From contig NC_023754.2 of NCBI RefSeq assembly GCF_000499845.2, positions 23,284,611 to 23,348,610 of the forward strand: 64,000 nt of DNA. The letters are read 5' to 3'. Below are positions 48,673-60,000 of the stretch, in pieces (positions within the stretch are counted from its first letter, which is position 1; every line of letters begins with the position of its first letter). This DNA comes from Phaseolus vulgaris. Taxonomy: Eukaryota; Streptophyta; Magnoliopsida; Fabales; Fabaceae. Both the position numbers and the translations under genes were made by a program. The notes under the pieces are model-generated. The model made no database searches and was not told where the DNA came from. It saw only the letters and a list, made by a program, of their open reading frames with translations.

Positions 48673-49127
48673 TAAAAGATTTGATCATTAAAATTTGTCA
48701 TATATAGTTAAAATTACACTTATTAACTCTTTGAATTGTCAAATTAAGTAATTATTATTTCAAATTATATCATTTTTTTTTCTTGAAATCTTACTCAGTT
48801 TATAATTCATTTATTTGAATCATCATTAATGATACCAATTGTGAATCATTTATCAACAAATTAATCAATTATTTTAAATAATAATTAATTCTTTATGTAA
48901 GTGATATTTGAACAGTTATCATTATTACAAAATTATAAAATTACTATACTAAATAAATTATATACTTTATTAACTAAATTAGTATGATGATTAAATTAGA
49001 AATTAATTTTAGAGAAAAAATAATAATTAATTATTATATTAACTAAATTAAATATTATTTTATGAATTAAAAAATTACTATCATCTAAATTAGTTTTATA
49101 ACTAATAAAAAATTATAAATTAATTTT

Positions 49128-49212
49128 TAAATTGGTATCTAATTAACTATCAAAATTTTAATTATTAATTTATTTATATTATAAAGTTGATAGCTAATTA
49201 GTTACCAATTTA
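49128..49212. repeat. Imperfect inverted repeat (MITE-like)
   Basis: Arms at 49128-49151 and 49189-49212 are complementary at about 22 of 24 positions (TAAATTGGTATCTAATTAAC against its complement), around a 37-base loop. Similar words recur at about 50140-50215, suggesting a dispersed family. Confidence 0.55.
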
Positions 49213-50269
49213 GAAAGTAGTAATGCCATTATGTTGTCAAATTAAAATGATTCCATAGACTTATCTAAGTCTAGAGAGATGATAGTATAGAATAAAAGTT
49301 CATTTAAATTAAAAATAAAATGAAATTTGATACATAAATAAATATTTTATTACTTAATATGCAATCAATTTTTTAAAAATTCAGATTATATTTTAATCTA
49401 ACTCATATTCTATTTTTAATAGTTTAGTGAGGTGATGATGCACGTATCTAAAATATTTTATTGGTTATTCTCAACTATTATAAATTCAAATTTTCAAAAT
49501 CACAAACAACTATCAAACATAAAAAATATCATTAAAACTTGAATCGAGGATAATATCAACACATATTTCTTAATCTAATATACCAATTCAATATTAATTA
49601 ATGGAATTAATTGTATGAATTTTTTATTTTGAAGAAATATTTTTAAATATTAATTTTATACAATTAATTGCCTTGATTCTATTAATTTTTGCTTTTAAAG
49701 AACTCTCTTTTCATTTAATTTTATTGTAATTAACTTTATTACATTAATTTTTGCTTCTAGAGAACTCCTTATACATATTAATTTTATTGAAGTTCATAAA
49801 TAATATATTAATTTCACACATTGATCCTATTGGAATATTTATAACATTAAATTCTCACTTACAAATTAAAATAGTTTTAAAATTAAATTACTATAACGAC
49901 TACGAATAGAATTTTTAATAAAATGTAGTACAATTTTACATTTTACTTTAATATTATAATAAAATTCAAATATAGTTTAAACTTTTAACATATTTTATTA
50001 TCATAAAAGTTTACTATAAGAAAATCATTAAATAAAAATTAATTTTAGAGATAAAAAAGAATTAGTTGTTATATTGACTAAATTAGATAGATTAAAAAAA
50101 ATATTAGTATATAAATTAGTTTCTATTATTGATAAATAATTTTTAAATTAATATATAATTAGTTATCAATATTAACTACCAACTTTTAAATTCAAAATAA
50201 TTAGATATCAATTTAGAAAAAATTTATCAATAATAGAAAATAATTTAGATATTAATAATTTTTTTAAGT

Positions 50270-51030
50270 CTCTATTATCGTCGATTCGAGGTTAGTCGGA
50301 TTCTATATGAGCTCTTGTTAGTCTCCTTTCAAGCTCTAAGTCGGAATCTGGATTAGCTCATGTTGGTCTCTCTTCAAGCTCTAGCGAACCAACCTTCAAA
50401 GAACGAGGGAGGCTCCTCCTGCAATTACATTGTGACGCTCAAGTCACTAAGAGCACAAAATATTGTGTATATAGTGCATGCAAGTTCAGATACTCCCTGT
50501 GTGTGATTGTCTATTTATAAGTCTTCTTGGCCTTGAATATTTGACTATGGTTCCTTCAAGCATTAATGTGTTATATTATGGTAACTTTGTATAAAATATG
50601 AACATCATGTATATAAATTGAAGTATTCTACCATATAATTAGAACATTTATGTGATATAATCGGGGATATTATGCATGTAATTATAGCATTTATTATATG
50701 TGAAAGTTACGTTAATTAGGTTTTGATGTGAGGATCTTCTCCTGATACCATCGGTGTTGAATTAATGATATGGGTTACTGGGCTCAAACTGCTGCATTCT
50801 GGGGTCAACTCGGTCGGTTCCATGAATTACCGGATGGGCCAAGCAGCTTGACCAAATTTCTAGCAAGTACGGGAATGGAGGAGGTCGACCTGTTCGGTCT
50901 GGACCTCGAACTGCCAAAATGGAGGAGGACAACCGACTCAATTTTCTCACGATTTAAGCCTAAATGGAATACATCCGACTTGGACATTGATCGATATGTG
51001 TCCTATCAAATCCGGGACAGTACAATATTT
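50270..51030. repeat. GC-richer transposon-like island
   Basis: Two internal near-repeats (TCTCCTTTCAAGCTCTA and TCTCTCTTCAAGCTCTA, about 40 bases apart) are followed by TGACGCTCAAGTCACTA, as in the island at 45240. The block at 50720-50990 reads open on both strands but matches no domain I know. Probably LTR or transposon debris. Confidence 0.35.
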
Positions 51031-52739
51031 AATTCAGTCAATATAACAACTAACTATTTATTTGTATCTAAAATTAATTTTTATTTAATGATTTTCTAGC
51101 AATGATTATTGTTTTATTAATATTTTAATACACATAATATTATAATAAATTTAATAAATATAATATTATTAAAAATTTATGCATTAAATGCATTTTAAAT
51201 AAAAGTATATTTTGAATAATCTTAAATAAGTTCTTAATATTATAAGTATATTCTTTATTACTAGTGAAAAAGAAATATTTTGTACCTTTATTTTTCTTAA
51301 AATTTCATATTTAAAAAAAAATAATGATAATTACACACACATTCTAAAATATCGTTAAGGATCAAATAAAAGTATAAATTGTACACATCGATGGAAGATA
51401 TCCGGTTCTTGATATAAATCACTTTTAATATGATCATACAAACCAATAAAAATAATTTATTTTTCATTAATTTTAAAACAATATTACTAATATACTAAAT
51501 TTTACTTTACTATTAATGATTTTCTAAATTCTTTTATTAATATTAGGGGAAAGACATCCGTTTGCATATTGTGTATTCATTACATTAAATATATATTATT
51601 TTATTATTTTTATGAACAATTAATTTAAAAATAATAATTTAATATATATACATATATAATTTTATAAAAATAGTATTATAAAAATTATGTAGCTGTTACT
51701 TTTTAAAAGAAATGTTTATTTATTTATTTTGAATTAAAAAAATTATTTAACTATTTATTTTATTAAATAAATTATTTTTGTTTATTAGACAGATAAACTG
51801 TCTAATTAAAACAAAGGAAGTTACAAAATAATATATATTTTTGTATAAAATTAATATTTGTGTTTTTTTTATCATTATTATATGTGTTATATTAAATGAA
51901 ATTATTAAATTTATAGTATAATATTATAATGAGTATCTAATCTTTTATTTTTATCGTTATCATGTATTATTTATATTTATTAAAATGAATTATAAATTTA
52001 TATTATAATATTTTAATTTATCATAAATTTATGGATCTTAATATATGAAATTAAATTTAATAAATAATTATAAAAATAAACATACCTTTTTATAAATTTA
52101 TTGGAAGTATATTTTATTTATTTTAGAAGTATTTTTTTTATTATAATTAATTATTAGTTCCAAAAATAAAATGATAAAAAATTGTATATAAGAGAGATAA
52201 TATGCTTAGTATATAAAAAGTCTAATGTAAAAGTCTATAATTTTTTAAAATTATGTATCATATTAAGAAATCGAAGAAGAATATAAAAATTATTTATAAA
52301 TTAATTTGTGTATCGCACCAAAAATATGCTGGTTACTTCCTAAATAAATCCTAAATATAATAGCAGAATAAATTACTCACTTAAGATATTTCTACTGGTT
52401 AAAAAGATTATGAAAAAAATGAAAAAAACTGTGCAAAAATCTCTGTTTAAAGGAAGGAATAAAAGCTATAACTTTTTTTTATATTTTCAATGTTAACTTC
52501 CATAAAAAATCTTAAATTTGTAGTTAAGATGGTTCAGAATCTTTTACCTTATAAGACATTGACCAGAATTTATTATTTTCTTTTATTATTACATAGTATT
52601 TAATTTTTAATTTTCTCATCTTTTTCAAGTAGAGGACTTTTAGTATTTTAACAGTCCCTCTCATTTTCTTTGCTTTTTTTAATTAACATATTATATTTAA
52701 AAAGTAATTGTTTAAGTGTGAAAAAGATAATTTTTCACT

Positions 52740-52746
52740 TATAAAT
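52740..52746 (+). promoter_or_regulatory. Possible TATA box of BBE-like gene at 52793
   Basis: TATAAAT lies about 50 bases before the start codon, which would give a very short leader. The spacing is plausible for a plant gene, but the whole upstream region is AT-rich, so chance is a real alternative. Confidence 0.3.
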
Positions 52747-52792
52747 TAAACTCTAATGAGCCTCCATTGTCACCAAGTCACAAGCCCTAACA

Positions 52793-54421
52793 ATGGGTAA
52801 AACATGTTTGGTTTGTGTCTGTGCTGTTTTTTTTCTCTTAACACTCTCCAGTTCCTTGGCAGCACCATCGTCAAGTTCCTCACTCTATGACTCTTTCCTT
52901 CGCTGCCTCACACAACAAACAAAATCCTCAACTCCACTCTCCAACATTGTCTTCGCCCAAATCAACCCTTCCTTCCCCACCGTCCTCCAAAACTACATCC
53001 GAAACGCTCGTTACAACACTTCCCAAACACAAAAGCCGTTACTCATTGTCACTCCCCTCCAAGAATTTCACGTCCAGGGCGCTGTAATATGTGCCAAAGC
53101 CGCAAACGTTCAAATCAAAATCAGGAGTGGAGGCCATGATTTCGAGGGTCTCTCCTACGTCTCCGTGGAACCCTTTATCGTTGTCGACATGTTCAATCTT
53201 CGTGCAATCACAGTGGACACAACAAACCAGGTTGCTGTGGTCCAAGCTGGTGCCACGTTGGGAGAGCTTTATTATAGGATCTGGGAGAAGAGTAAAGTCC
53301 TTGGCTTCCCTGCAGGGGTGTGTCCCACTGTTGGTATTGGTGGCCATATCAGTGGAGGAGGGTACGGTAACATGTTGAGAAAATATGGCTTATCTGTTGA
53401 CAATGTTATTGACGCTCAAATTGTTGACGTTAAAGGAAATCTTCTCAACAGAAAATCCATGGGGGAGGATCTGTTTTGGGCTATTAGAGGAGGTGGAGGA
53501 GGGAGTTTTGGTGTGATAGTGTCGTTTACGATTAAGCTAGTTCCCGTGCCTGCAGCTGTTACCATTTTCCGCGTTGAGAAGACTTTGGAAACGAATGTGA
53601 CTGCCACAGACCTTGTGGTGCAGTGGCAGCAGGTGGCGCCAACCACTGATGAAAGGCTTTTCATGAGGCTCTTATTGCAGCCAGTGAGTTCCGATGTGGT
53701 GAAGGGAGGACGGACAGTTAGAGCCACGGTTGTGGCTTTGTTCCTTGGAGGGGCAGATGAGGTTGTGTCGATTTTGGGGAAGGAGTTTCCACTTCTTGGA
53801 TTGAAGAAGGAGGATTGTAGTGAGGTTAGTTGGATTGATTCTGTTCTGTGGTGGGACGATGATGAGAGTTTGAAAAACGGGGGCAAACCTGAAACCCTAC
53901 TGAATCGGAATGTGAACTCTGCTAGTTTTCTGAAAAGAAAATCCGATTATGTTCAGAACGCCATTTCAAAACAAGGGCTGACGTTGATATTTAAGAAGAT
54001 GATCGAGGTGGGGAAGATAGGACTTGTTTTCAACCCTTATGGAGGGAAGATGGGTGAGATTCCTTCTGATGCGACACCGTTTCCTCACCGTAAGGGGAAC
54101 CTCTTCAAGATGCAGTATTCTGTGACCTGGAAGGATCCTTCACCTGGTGCGACTTTGAATTTCTTGAATGAGGCTAAGATGCTTTACAGTTACATGACCC
54201 CTTTTGTGTCTAAGAATCCCAGAAGTGCTTATTTGAATTATAGGGACCTTGATATAGGGGTCAACGACTTTGGCAAGAATAGCTTTGCAGAAGGGCAGGT
54301 TTATGGGAGCAAGTACTTCAATGGCAATTTTGATAGGCTTGTGAATGTTAAGACTAAGGTGGATCCCCAGAACTTTTTCAGGAATGAACAGAGTATTCCA
54401 GTGCGTCCGAGTAAAGCATAG
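52793..54421 (+). CDS. BBE-like FAD-linked oxidase
   Basis: Intronless gene for a 542-residue secreted BBE-like oxidase, first of the right-hand block. The signal peptide spans about residues 1-23. His115 (GGHDFEG, Phe instead of the Tyr of the left block) and Cys177 (GVCPTVG) should bind FAD bicovalently; Val180 is the oxidase-type gatekeeper. NPYGGKM replaces the NPYGGRM of the left block, and VTPLQEFHVQGA replaces VTPFHVSHVQ. These differences set the 52793, 57767 and 60001 genes apart as a second subgroup. The C-terminal motif NFFRNEQSIP is complete. The start is the first ATG and gives the expected signal peptide. The substrate is unknown. Confidence 0.93.
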   Translation: MGKTCLVCVCAVFFLLTLSSSLAAPSSSSSLYDSFLRCLTQQTKSSTPLSNIVFAQINPSFPTVLQNYIRNARYNTSQTQKPLLIVTPLQEFHVQGAVICAKAANVQIKIRSGGHDFEGLSYVSVEPFIVVDMFNLRAITVDTTNQVAVVQAGATLGELYYRIWEKSKVLGFPAGVCPTVGIGGHISGGGYGNMLRKYGLSVDNVIDAQIVDVKGNLLNRKSMGEDLFWAIRGGGGGSFGVIVSFTIKLVPVPAAVTIFRVEKTLETNVTATDLVVQWQQVAPTTDERLFMRLLLQPVSSDVVKGGRTVRATVVALFLGGADEVVSILGKEFPLLGLKKEDCSEVSWIDSVLWWDDDESLKNGGKPETLLNRNVNSASFLKRKSDYVQNAISKQGLTLIFKKMIEVGKIGLVFNPYGGKMGEIPSDATPFPHRKGNLFKMQYSVTWKDPSPGATLNFLNEAKMLYSYMTPFVSKNPRSAYLNYRDLDIGVNDFGKNSFAEGQVYGSKYFNGNFDRLVNVKTKVDPQNFFRNEQSIPVRPSKA

Positions 54422-57400
54422 GAATCACACTGTGAAGAATATTGCTTACTTAGGGCATTTCTTTAGTGTGTTATGTATTTTTATTTGGACAACATACATT
54501 CAAAATAATGACATGAATATAAACATGAATGTTCTGAATCATTTGTTGGTCGTCTTCCCAAGGAATGAGTTGTGTACCAACCAAACTCACGGTTAAGAGT
54601 TGTTAATTACACACACAGATAGCCTCCAAATTCAGAGTTAAAAGACATATATTTGAAATTATGCCATCTGAAACCTGTTTGCAGTCAAATTCAAAACATA
54701 TATATGAAGATGTAATTGGGCAGCCCAAGATACTACTGCCAACAATGATTTTGCTTCAGCTTCATGGAAGATGTCCATTCGGGTCAGGAAGACATTGGGG
54801 CCACAAATTATCCTTTGCCATTCTGGATGGAACCATGATATGTTGACAACCATCCATTATATAAGTGAAAAGATAAATAATATTTTACTAAAATATAATC
54901 TTCAAGTGTGCGGAGATTGATCAATTTTTACATATATACACTGATTACTGTGCAGTTTTCTAATTAATATTTTTTCTCTTCTAAGTATTCTAATATGTGA
55001 AGATTTTCACATATGTATTATCTTTTAGAAATTTAGTGCAATAAAAATAATAAATAAATGTAAAACATTTTAGGACATAACCTCTTAAAAAAGTCCAAAA
55101 CATTACATATATCTTGTCACAGTAACTAGATTTTAGTTTTCGTGTTAGAAAAAGTATATCGATGAAAAAACTACAATGTTTTAAGTTAAATGAACTAGCC
55201 TGTTTAATTCACCAACACATAATTTTCTAAAAAAACTAAAATGCTATGTGTTAGAAAATTGGTTATAGTTTTCTTAATAGCAAAAGTATATTGAAAAAAA
55301 ACTAAAAAACTATTTTTTGTAAAAAAATTAAGTTAACCAGCTCATTCTTCCGGTATTAACTCAATTTTTTTTAAAACTCATTGATAAGTGAGGCAGGTTG
55401 AGTAAATAAGTGCCGGATGGGGTTATACATCAGATAACTCATCTAATAAATAATGAATATATAAAATTTATATATAAGAGAAAACACCTATTGGAGCAAA
55501 AGAAATATATTTAACAACATATTTGATTACATCTTAATATTCTTAAAAAATAGTTTTTAAATTTTAAAATAATTTAAATAAAAAAAGTAAAAAAGGGCAT
55601 TAATTATGTGAGAATATCACTTTGCACAACCGTCTTTTGGGAAGTGGAAATGTAGAAAAATATGGTAAAATGAAAGTTAAATGAATGAATAATAGTTGAG
55701 AATAGATATGATGTTTAAATCTGGCACCATCATGTTCTTCAAGAAAATATGCTTGATGTTTATTTTTGTTGTTATATTCTACTCCATGTGTCCTAATTTT
55801 TACAATAGGGACATCATGATTTTTTCACAATGCCAACCATATTTTTCTAAGTTATTTTATTTTTACAAATGGTGCACGGAACATATTTTATCTTATTGGT
55901 CATTTAAAAAAACTTCTACAATTCTTTGTTTTTAATTTTTTTTTTTTCATTATCTTTTATTTTGAGACCGCAATGAAACTTTTATTGAAAGACATTCTCG
56001 ATATATACAGTCTTCAACTTGCTTGCTAAATCTCTGTTCATCATATGCTTCGAGATAACGTATTAGTACATAAGTACATATACTTTGTTTTTTCAAGTCA
56101 CAATAGTATTATACGTGAACAAAAATTAAAATTTTCTAGAATTTTTTTTGTCAATAACATTTTTACTACATACTTTCATTTTTTTACTTTCTTATAGTTT
56201 TTAAATATCTCATTCTTCTTCATTTTTATTAACTCAACAGGTACCTTGAAGTTTCCTTAGAATTCCTCCTTGTAGATTATTTCACACTTAGTTCTTGTCA
56301 CCCATTACTGTAACAAAAATTGTGTGGACTACTATGCATCTTTCTTTTCTTATTTCTTCAATTCCCTCTTACTTCTGTAAGAGCATAAATGTCCAGAGGA
56401 ACAGTGAATCTATTTCATATAATGTAAAAATAATAACATTACTTTTTTTCTCTATCCTTAATATTAAAAATAATTATTTTTATGTTTCATATATAAAATT
56501 ATAAACGTACATAGAATTTATTATGTTATATAAGAGATAGAAATTATATGTAAATACATTTATTTTCAAATTACTTTAAAAAAAATCTCAAGGATAAAAA
56601 GTTTTTTTTTAAATTTAATGATTTTTTTACAAAAAATAAATAAAATAAAAAAACAAACACTTCAGTCCTTATAAAAAAACATTTCCCTCCTAATTTTAAA
56701 TAGAACATAAAAACTTAATGTGGTATGGTGAGTGCAAACTCAAGGATTTAATATGCAGCACCACCCACCTTCCTTACCACACAACAAACAAATACTAATC
56801 TTACCATCCTGTGAAACTTAACATCAAATAGTACTTATGCATCACATCCCTTCTACAAATGCTCTCATCCCTTCTACAAATGCTCTCAGCTCCTAAAAAC
56901 ATGAAAGTACTTTCTTTTTCCAATACCTACACCAAAAGCAAAACATTCCCCTTCCTAGACTAAGAAGCATAACAATTATTTTCACATAACATTTTAATTG
57001 CCCTACATAAATACCATAAAAAACTACATATGTACAATGGTATGCAATCCACACAACTCCAAAAAACATATTATTTTCCACACCTCTTAGTCATCTCACA
57101 AAGATAAACAAAGTTAAATCAGAAATTTAATGATTGTTTAACAATAATAATATGAAGTTATTGTACGTACATTTTGTTTGTTTAGTACGTAGGGGTGCAT
57201 GAATTGGCATCTATTATGTATATAGTTTAAATGTATTTTGCCAAGAGGCAGTGGTCATTGCTAGTGTGACCTGTTTTTTTTAATGGAATACAAAGAAACT
57301 TTATTCTTTTTTTAAACAGGTTGGAATATCCTACTCTCAATTTGTTTATTTTCTTTGCTAAAAAAATTAAAATTATTGTGCATAATATATCAAAAAATTA

Positions 57401-57766
57401 AAAACTATATACTATAAAAGCAACTTATTTGTTTGTTAACTTAGCATTTTTCATGGTCCGAGTATAAGCATAATAAAACCTGAGAAAGAAAAAGTGAAGA
57501 AATGGTCAATTATAGTTTACTTAAGATTTGATGGCTTATATGAATGAGGTTCCCTTTAAAGTTTCTATAATTTGCCTTGAAGAGAAGGGTATAGAATTAG
57601 TTAAGGATGAGATAAGCATAATAAAACCTTTGGTTCTAACTGTGAGGCTAATAGAGATAAATTCTCCTTCTATTTTTGTTATTCTCCATTTTCTATGGTT
57701 CTTTGTTTCTATAGATATCTTGGTTTGCATAGGTGTGTGTCCGTGACTCTAAAGACGCCAATCACA
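54422..57766. other. Intergenic between two BBE-like genes
   Basis: AT-rich, with no intact gene. A short RNase H-like frame on the - strand at 54659-54853 is listed separately. The last 120 bases are the leader of the 57767 gene and are also present, diverged, in front of the relic at 61984. Confidence 0.6.
54659..54853 (-). pseudogene. Possible RNase H-like (RVT_3) fragment
   Basis: A 64-codon frame with EAEAKSLLAVVSWAAQLHL followed by a hydrophobic strand resembles the aEAeAlllal.wA pattern of plant RNase H-like domains found in non-LTR retroelement debris. The catalytic Asp that should follow is not evident. A weak, short match. Confidence 0.3.
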
Positions 57767-59371
57767 ATGACAATGGCGAAACCTAGTTTGGCTTTTCTTT
57801 CTTCTTGTTTTCTTCTTCTAACTGTCATCACTTTGTCGGTGGCAGAAGCACCAGATCCTGCAATCCACGATACTTTCCTTAAATGCCTCACAAATAACAC
57901 AAAAACCACTTCGGAGGAACTCGCCAAGATAGTTTTCGCCCAAAGCAACCCCTCCTTCACCACCGCCCTCCAAGACTTCGCTCGAAACAAGCGTTTCACG
58001 ACCCCCCAGACGCCAAAGCCGTTACTCCTCGTCACTCCCCTCCAAGAATCGCACGTGCAGGGCGCTGTAATCTGCGCCAAAGCCGCAAAACTTCAAATGA
58101 GAATCCGAAGCGGTGGCCATGATTACGACGGTCTCTCCTACGTCTCCAAGGAGCCCTTTATGATCCTCGACATGTCCAAGCTTAACGCGATCACCATCGA
58201 CGTAAAAGCACAGACTGCAGTGGTCCAACCTGGAGTCACCACGGGAGAACTTTATTATAAGATCTCGGAGAAGAGTAAACTTCATGGCTTCTCCGCAGCA
58301 GTGTGTCCAACTGTTGGCCTCGGTGGACATATCAGCGGAGGAGGGTACGGTAACATGTTGAGAAATTTTGGTTTGACAGTCGACAATGTGATTGACGCGA
58401 AAATTGTTGACGCGAAAGGAAATCTTCTTGATAAAAAATCCATGGGAGAAGATCTCTTTTGGGCTATTAGAGGAGGTGGAGGAGCGAGTTTTGGAGTGGT
58501 AGTTTCGTTTACCCTTAAGCTTCTTCCCGTGCCTGCAAAGGTTACAGTTTTTAGCACTGAGAGGGGTATGGATGAGAAGATGAGTGACTTTGTGGTGGAG
58601 TGGCAGAAGGTTGCACCAGTGACTGATAAGAGGCTGTTCTTGAGGTTACTATTGCAGCCAGGAGGGAACAGCGTAAAAGCCTCGATTATGGCAATGTTTG
58701 TGGGAGGGGCTGATGAGCTTGTGTCGCTTATGGCGAAGGAGTTTCCACTTCTAGGGTTGAAAAAGGAGAATTGCACTGAGGTGAGTTGGATAGAATCTGT
58801 TCTTTGGTGGAGCGATATCAAGAGTTTAGAAAATGGTGAGAAACCTGAGATCCTGATGGAGCGGAAACCGAACAGTGCTAAGTTCCTGAAAAGAAAATCT
58901 GATTATATTCAGAAGCCTATTTCAAAAGACGGGTGGGAAATGATATTCAAGAGAATAATTGAGATTGGAGACACGGGGCTTACTTTTAACCCTTATGGAG
59001 GAAAAATGGATGAGGTTGCTCCTGATGCGACGCCGTTTCCTCACCGTAAGGGGAACCTGTTCAAGGTTCAGTACTCTGTGAGCTGGAATGAAGCTGGAAA
59101 GGATGAGACTTACACGAACAAGGCTAACAGGCTCTACAATCTGATGACACCTTATGTGTCAAAGAATCCCAGAAGTGCCTTTTTCTGCTACAGGGACGTT
59201 GATAATGGGGTCAACACCTTTGGTGCAAATAGCTACAAGGAAGGAGAGGTCTACGGAATCAGATACTTCAAAACTAATTTTGAGAGGCTCGTCAAGGTTA
59301 AGACCGCCGTTGATCCTGAAAACTTTTTCAGGAATGAACAGAGCATCCCTGTGCTTAGTGCCAAAGCATAG
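57767..59371 (+). CDS. BBE-like FAD-linked oxidase, divergent FAD loop
   Basis: Intronless gene for a 534-residue secreted BBE-like oxidase. The signal peptide spans about residues 1-26. I start at the ATG at 57767, because the upstream in-frame ATG at 57695 would put a cysteine-rich stretch before the signal peptide; 57773 is also possible. His119 (GGHDYDG) and Cys180 (CPTVG) remain, with Val183 as the oxidase-type gatekeeper. The surrounding loop differs from all paralogues: VQPGVTTGELYY for VQAGATLGE, and GFSAAVCPTVG for GFPAGVCPTVG. NPYGGKM and NFFRNEQSIP are present. It lies tail-to-tail with the gene at 60001. A truncated copy with the same leader lies at 61984-62382. Its substrate could differ from that of its neighbours. 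Confidence 0.93.
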   Translation: MTMAKPSLAFLSSCFLLLTVITLSVAEAPDPAIHDTFLKCLTNNTKTTSEELAKIVFAQSNPSFTTALQDFARNKRFTTPQTPKPLLLVTPLQESHVQGAVICAKAAKLQMRIRSGGHDYDGLSYVSKEPFMILDMSKLNAITIDVKAQTAVVQPGVTTGELYYKISEKSKLHGFSAAVCPTVGLGGHISGGGYGNMLRNFGLTVDNVIDAKIVDAKGNLLDKKSMGEDLFWAIRGGGGASFGVVVSFTLKLLPVPAKVTVFSTERGMDEKMSDFVVEWQKVAPVTDKRLFLRLLLQPGGNSVKASIMAMFVGGADELVSLMAKEFPLLGLKKENCTEVSWIESVLWWSDIKSLENGEKPEILMERKPNSAKFLKRKSDYIQKPISKDGWEMIFKRIIEIGDTGLTFNPYGGKMDEVAPDATPFPHRKGNLFKVQYSVSWNEAGKDETYTNKANRLYNLMTPYVSKNPRSAFFCYRDVDNGVNTFGANSYKEGEVYGIRYFKTNFERLVKVKTAVDPENFFRNEQSIPVLSAKA

Positions 59372-60000
59372 GGAATCATGCACTCCTCGCCACATTTTAT
59401 CAATTAGAACAATAATAAGTCCTTCTCTTGTATATATATTTTAAGGATAAATTGTATATTTTTTAATTCTTTAATTCTTAATATCTGAGTGTTTTTTTGC
59501 ATTCACCGATCATATTGTATAAAATCTTAATATAGCGTGAAATTTCATTTTCATTTTCGCATGTCTTAATTATAAAGATTGGTGATGGAGACTCGCCCTT
59601 GCTATCCCATTTTCCAATATTATACGCAAAGGCAAAATTAAGAGAGCAAAAAAATAGAGGAATAGAAGGTAGATAGAAAATAGATGGGAGTGAAACTTAT
59701 AACGAAGGAAGGAGATGATGTTTTGAATAGGAAAAATATTAATATTAGCATTTCTGTAAGATGGAAGATGGTAGGAGAAAAAAAAACAATTACATAACAC
59801 ATTGAAATATATTTCTATTTTAATTGAAAAGTAAAAATTATTTCTTTTTCATAACATTTTGCTTGGAGGGTGATTTTCTTAACTTGATGATACAAACATC
59901 TCGAAAACTATAAGGTGAATGCATATTGTTATTTACTCACATACATAACTAAGCGTGTCCATCAAATTCATCCATCCGTTTCACCGTCTGGTTCTCTGCA
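59372..60000. other. Gap between two convergent BBE-like genes
   Basis: These 629 bases hold the 3' flanks of the 57767 (+) and 60001 (-) genes. Nothing else is recognised; the - strand frame at 59570-59800 is low-complexity. Confidence 0.65.

Larger units (their letters stand above)
48673..52739. other. Long AT-rich intergenic region
   Basis: No gene is seen. The stretch contains an imperfect hairpin at 49128-49212, a related AT-rich block at about 50040-50270, and a GC-richer transposon-like island at 50270-51030. From 51030 to the next gene it is almost pure AT. Confidence 0.6.

Noticed and set aside
57528..57766. Upstream frames before the 57767 gene, faintly like a glutathione transferase start
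   Set aside because: Only a few residues look suggestive, no continuation is seen, and the stretch coincides with the leader duplicated in the relic at 61984.
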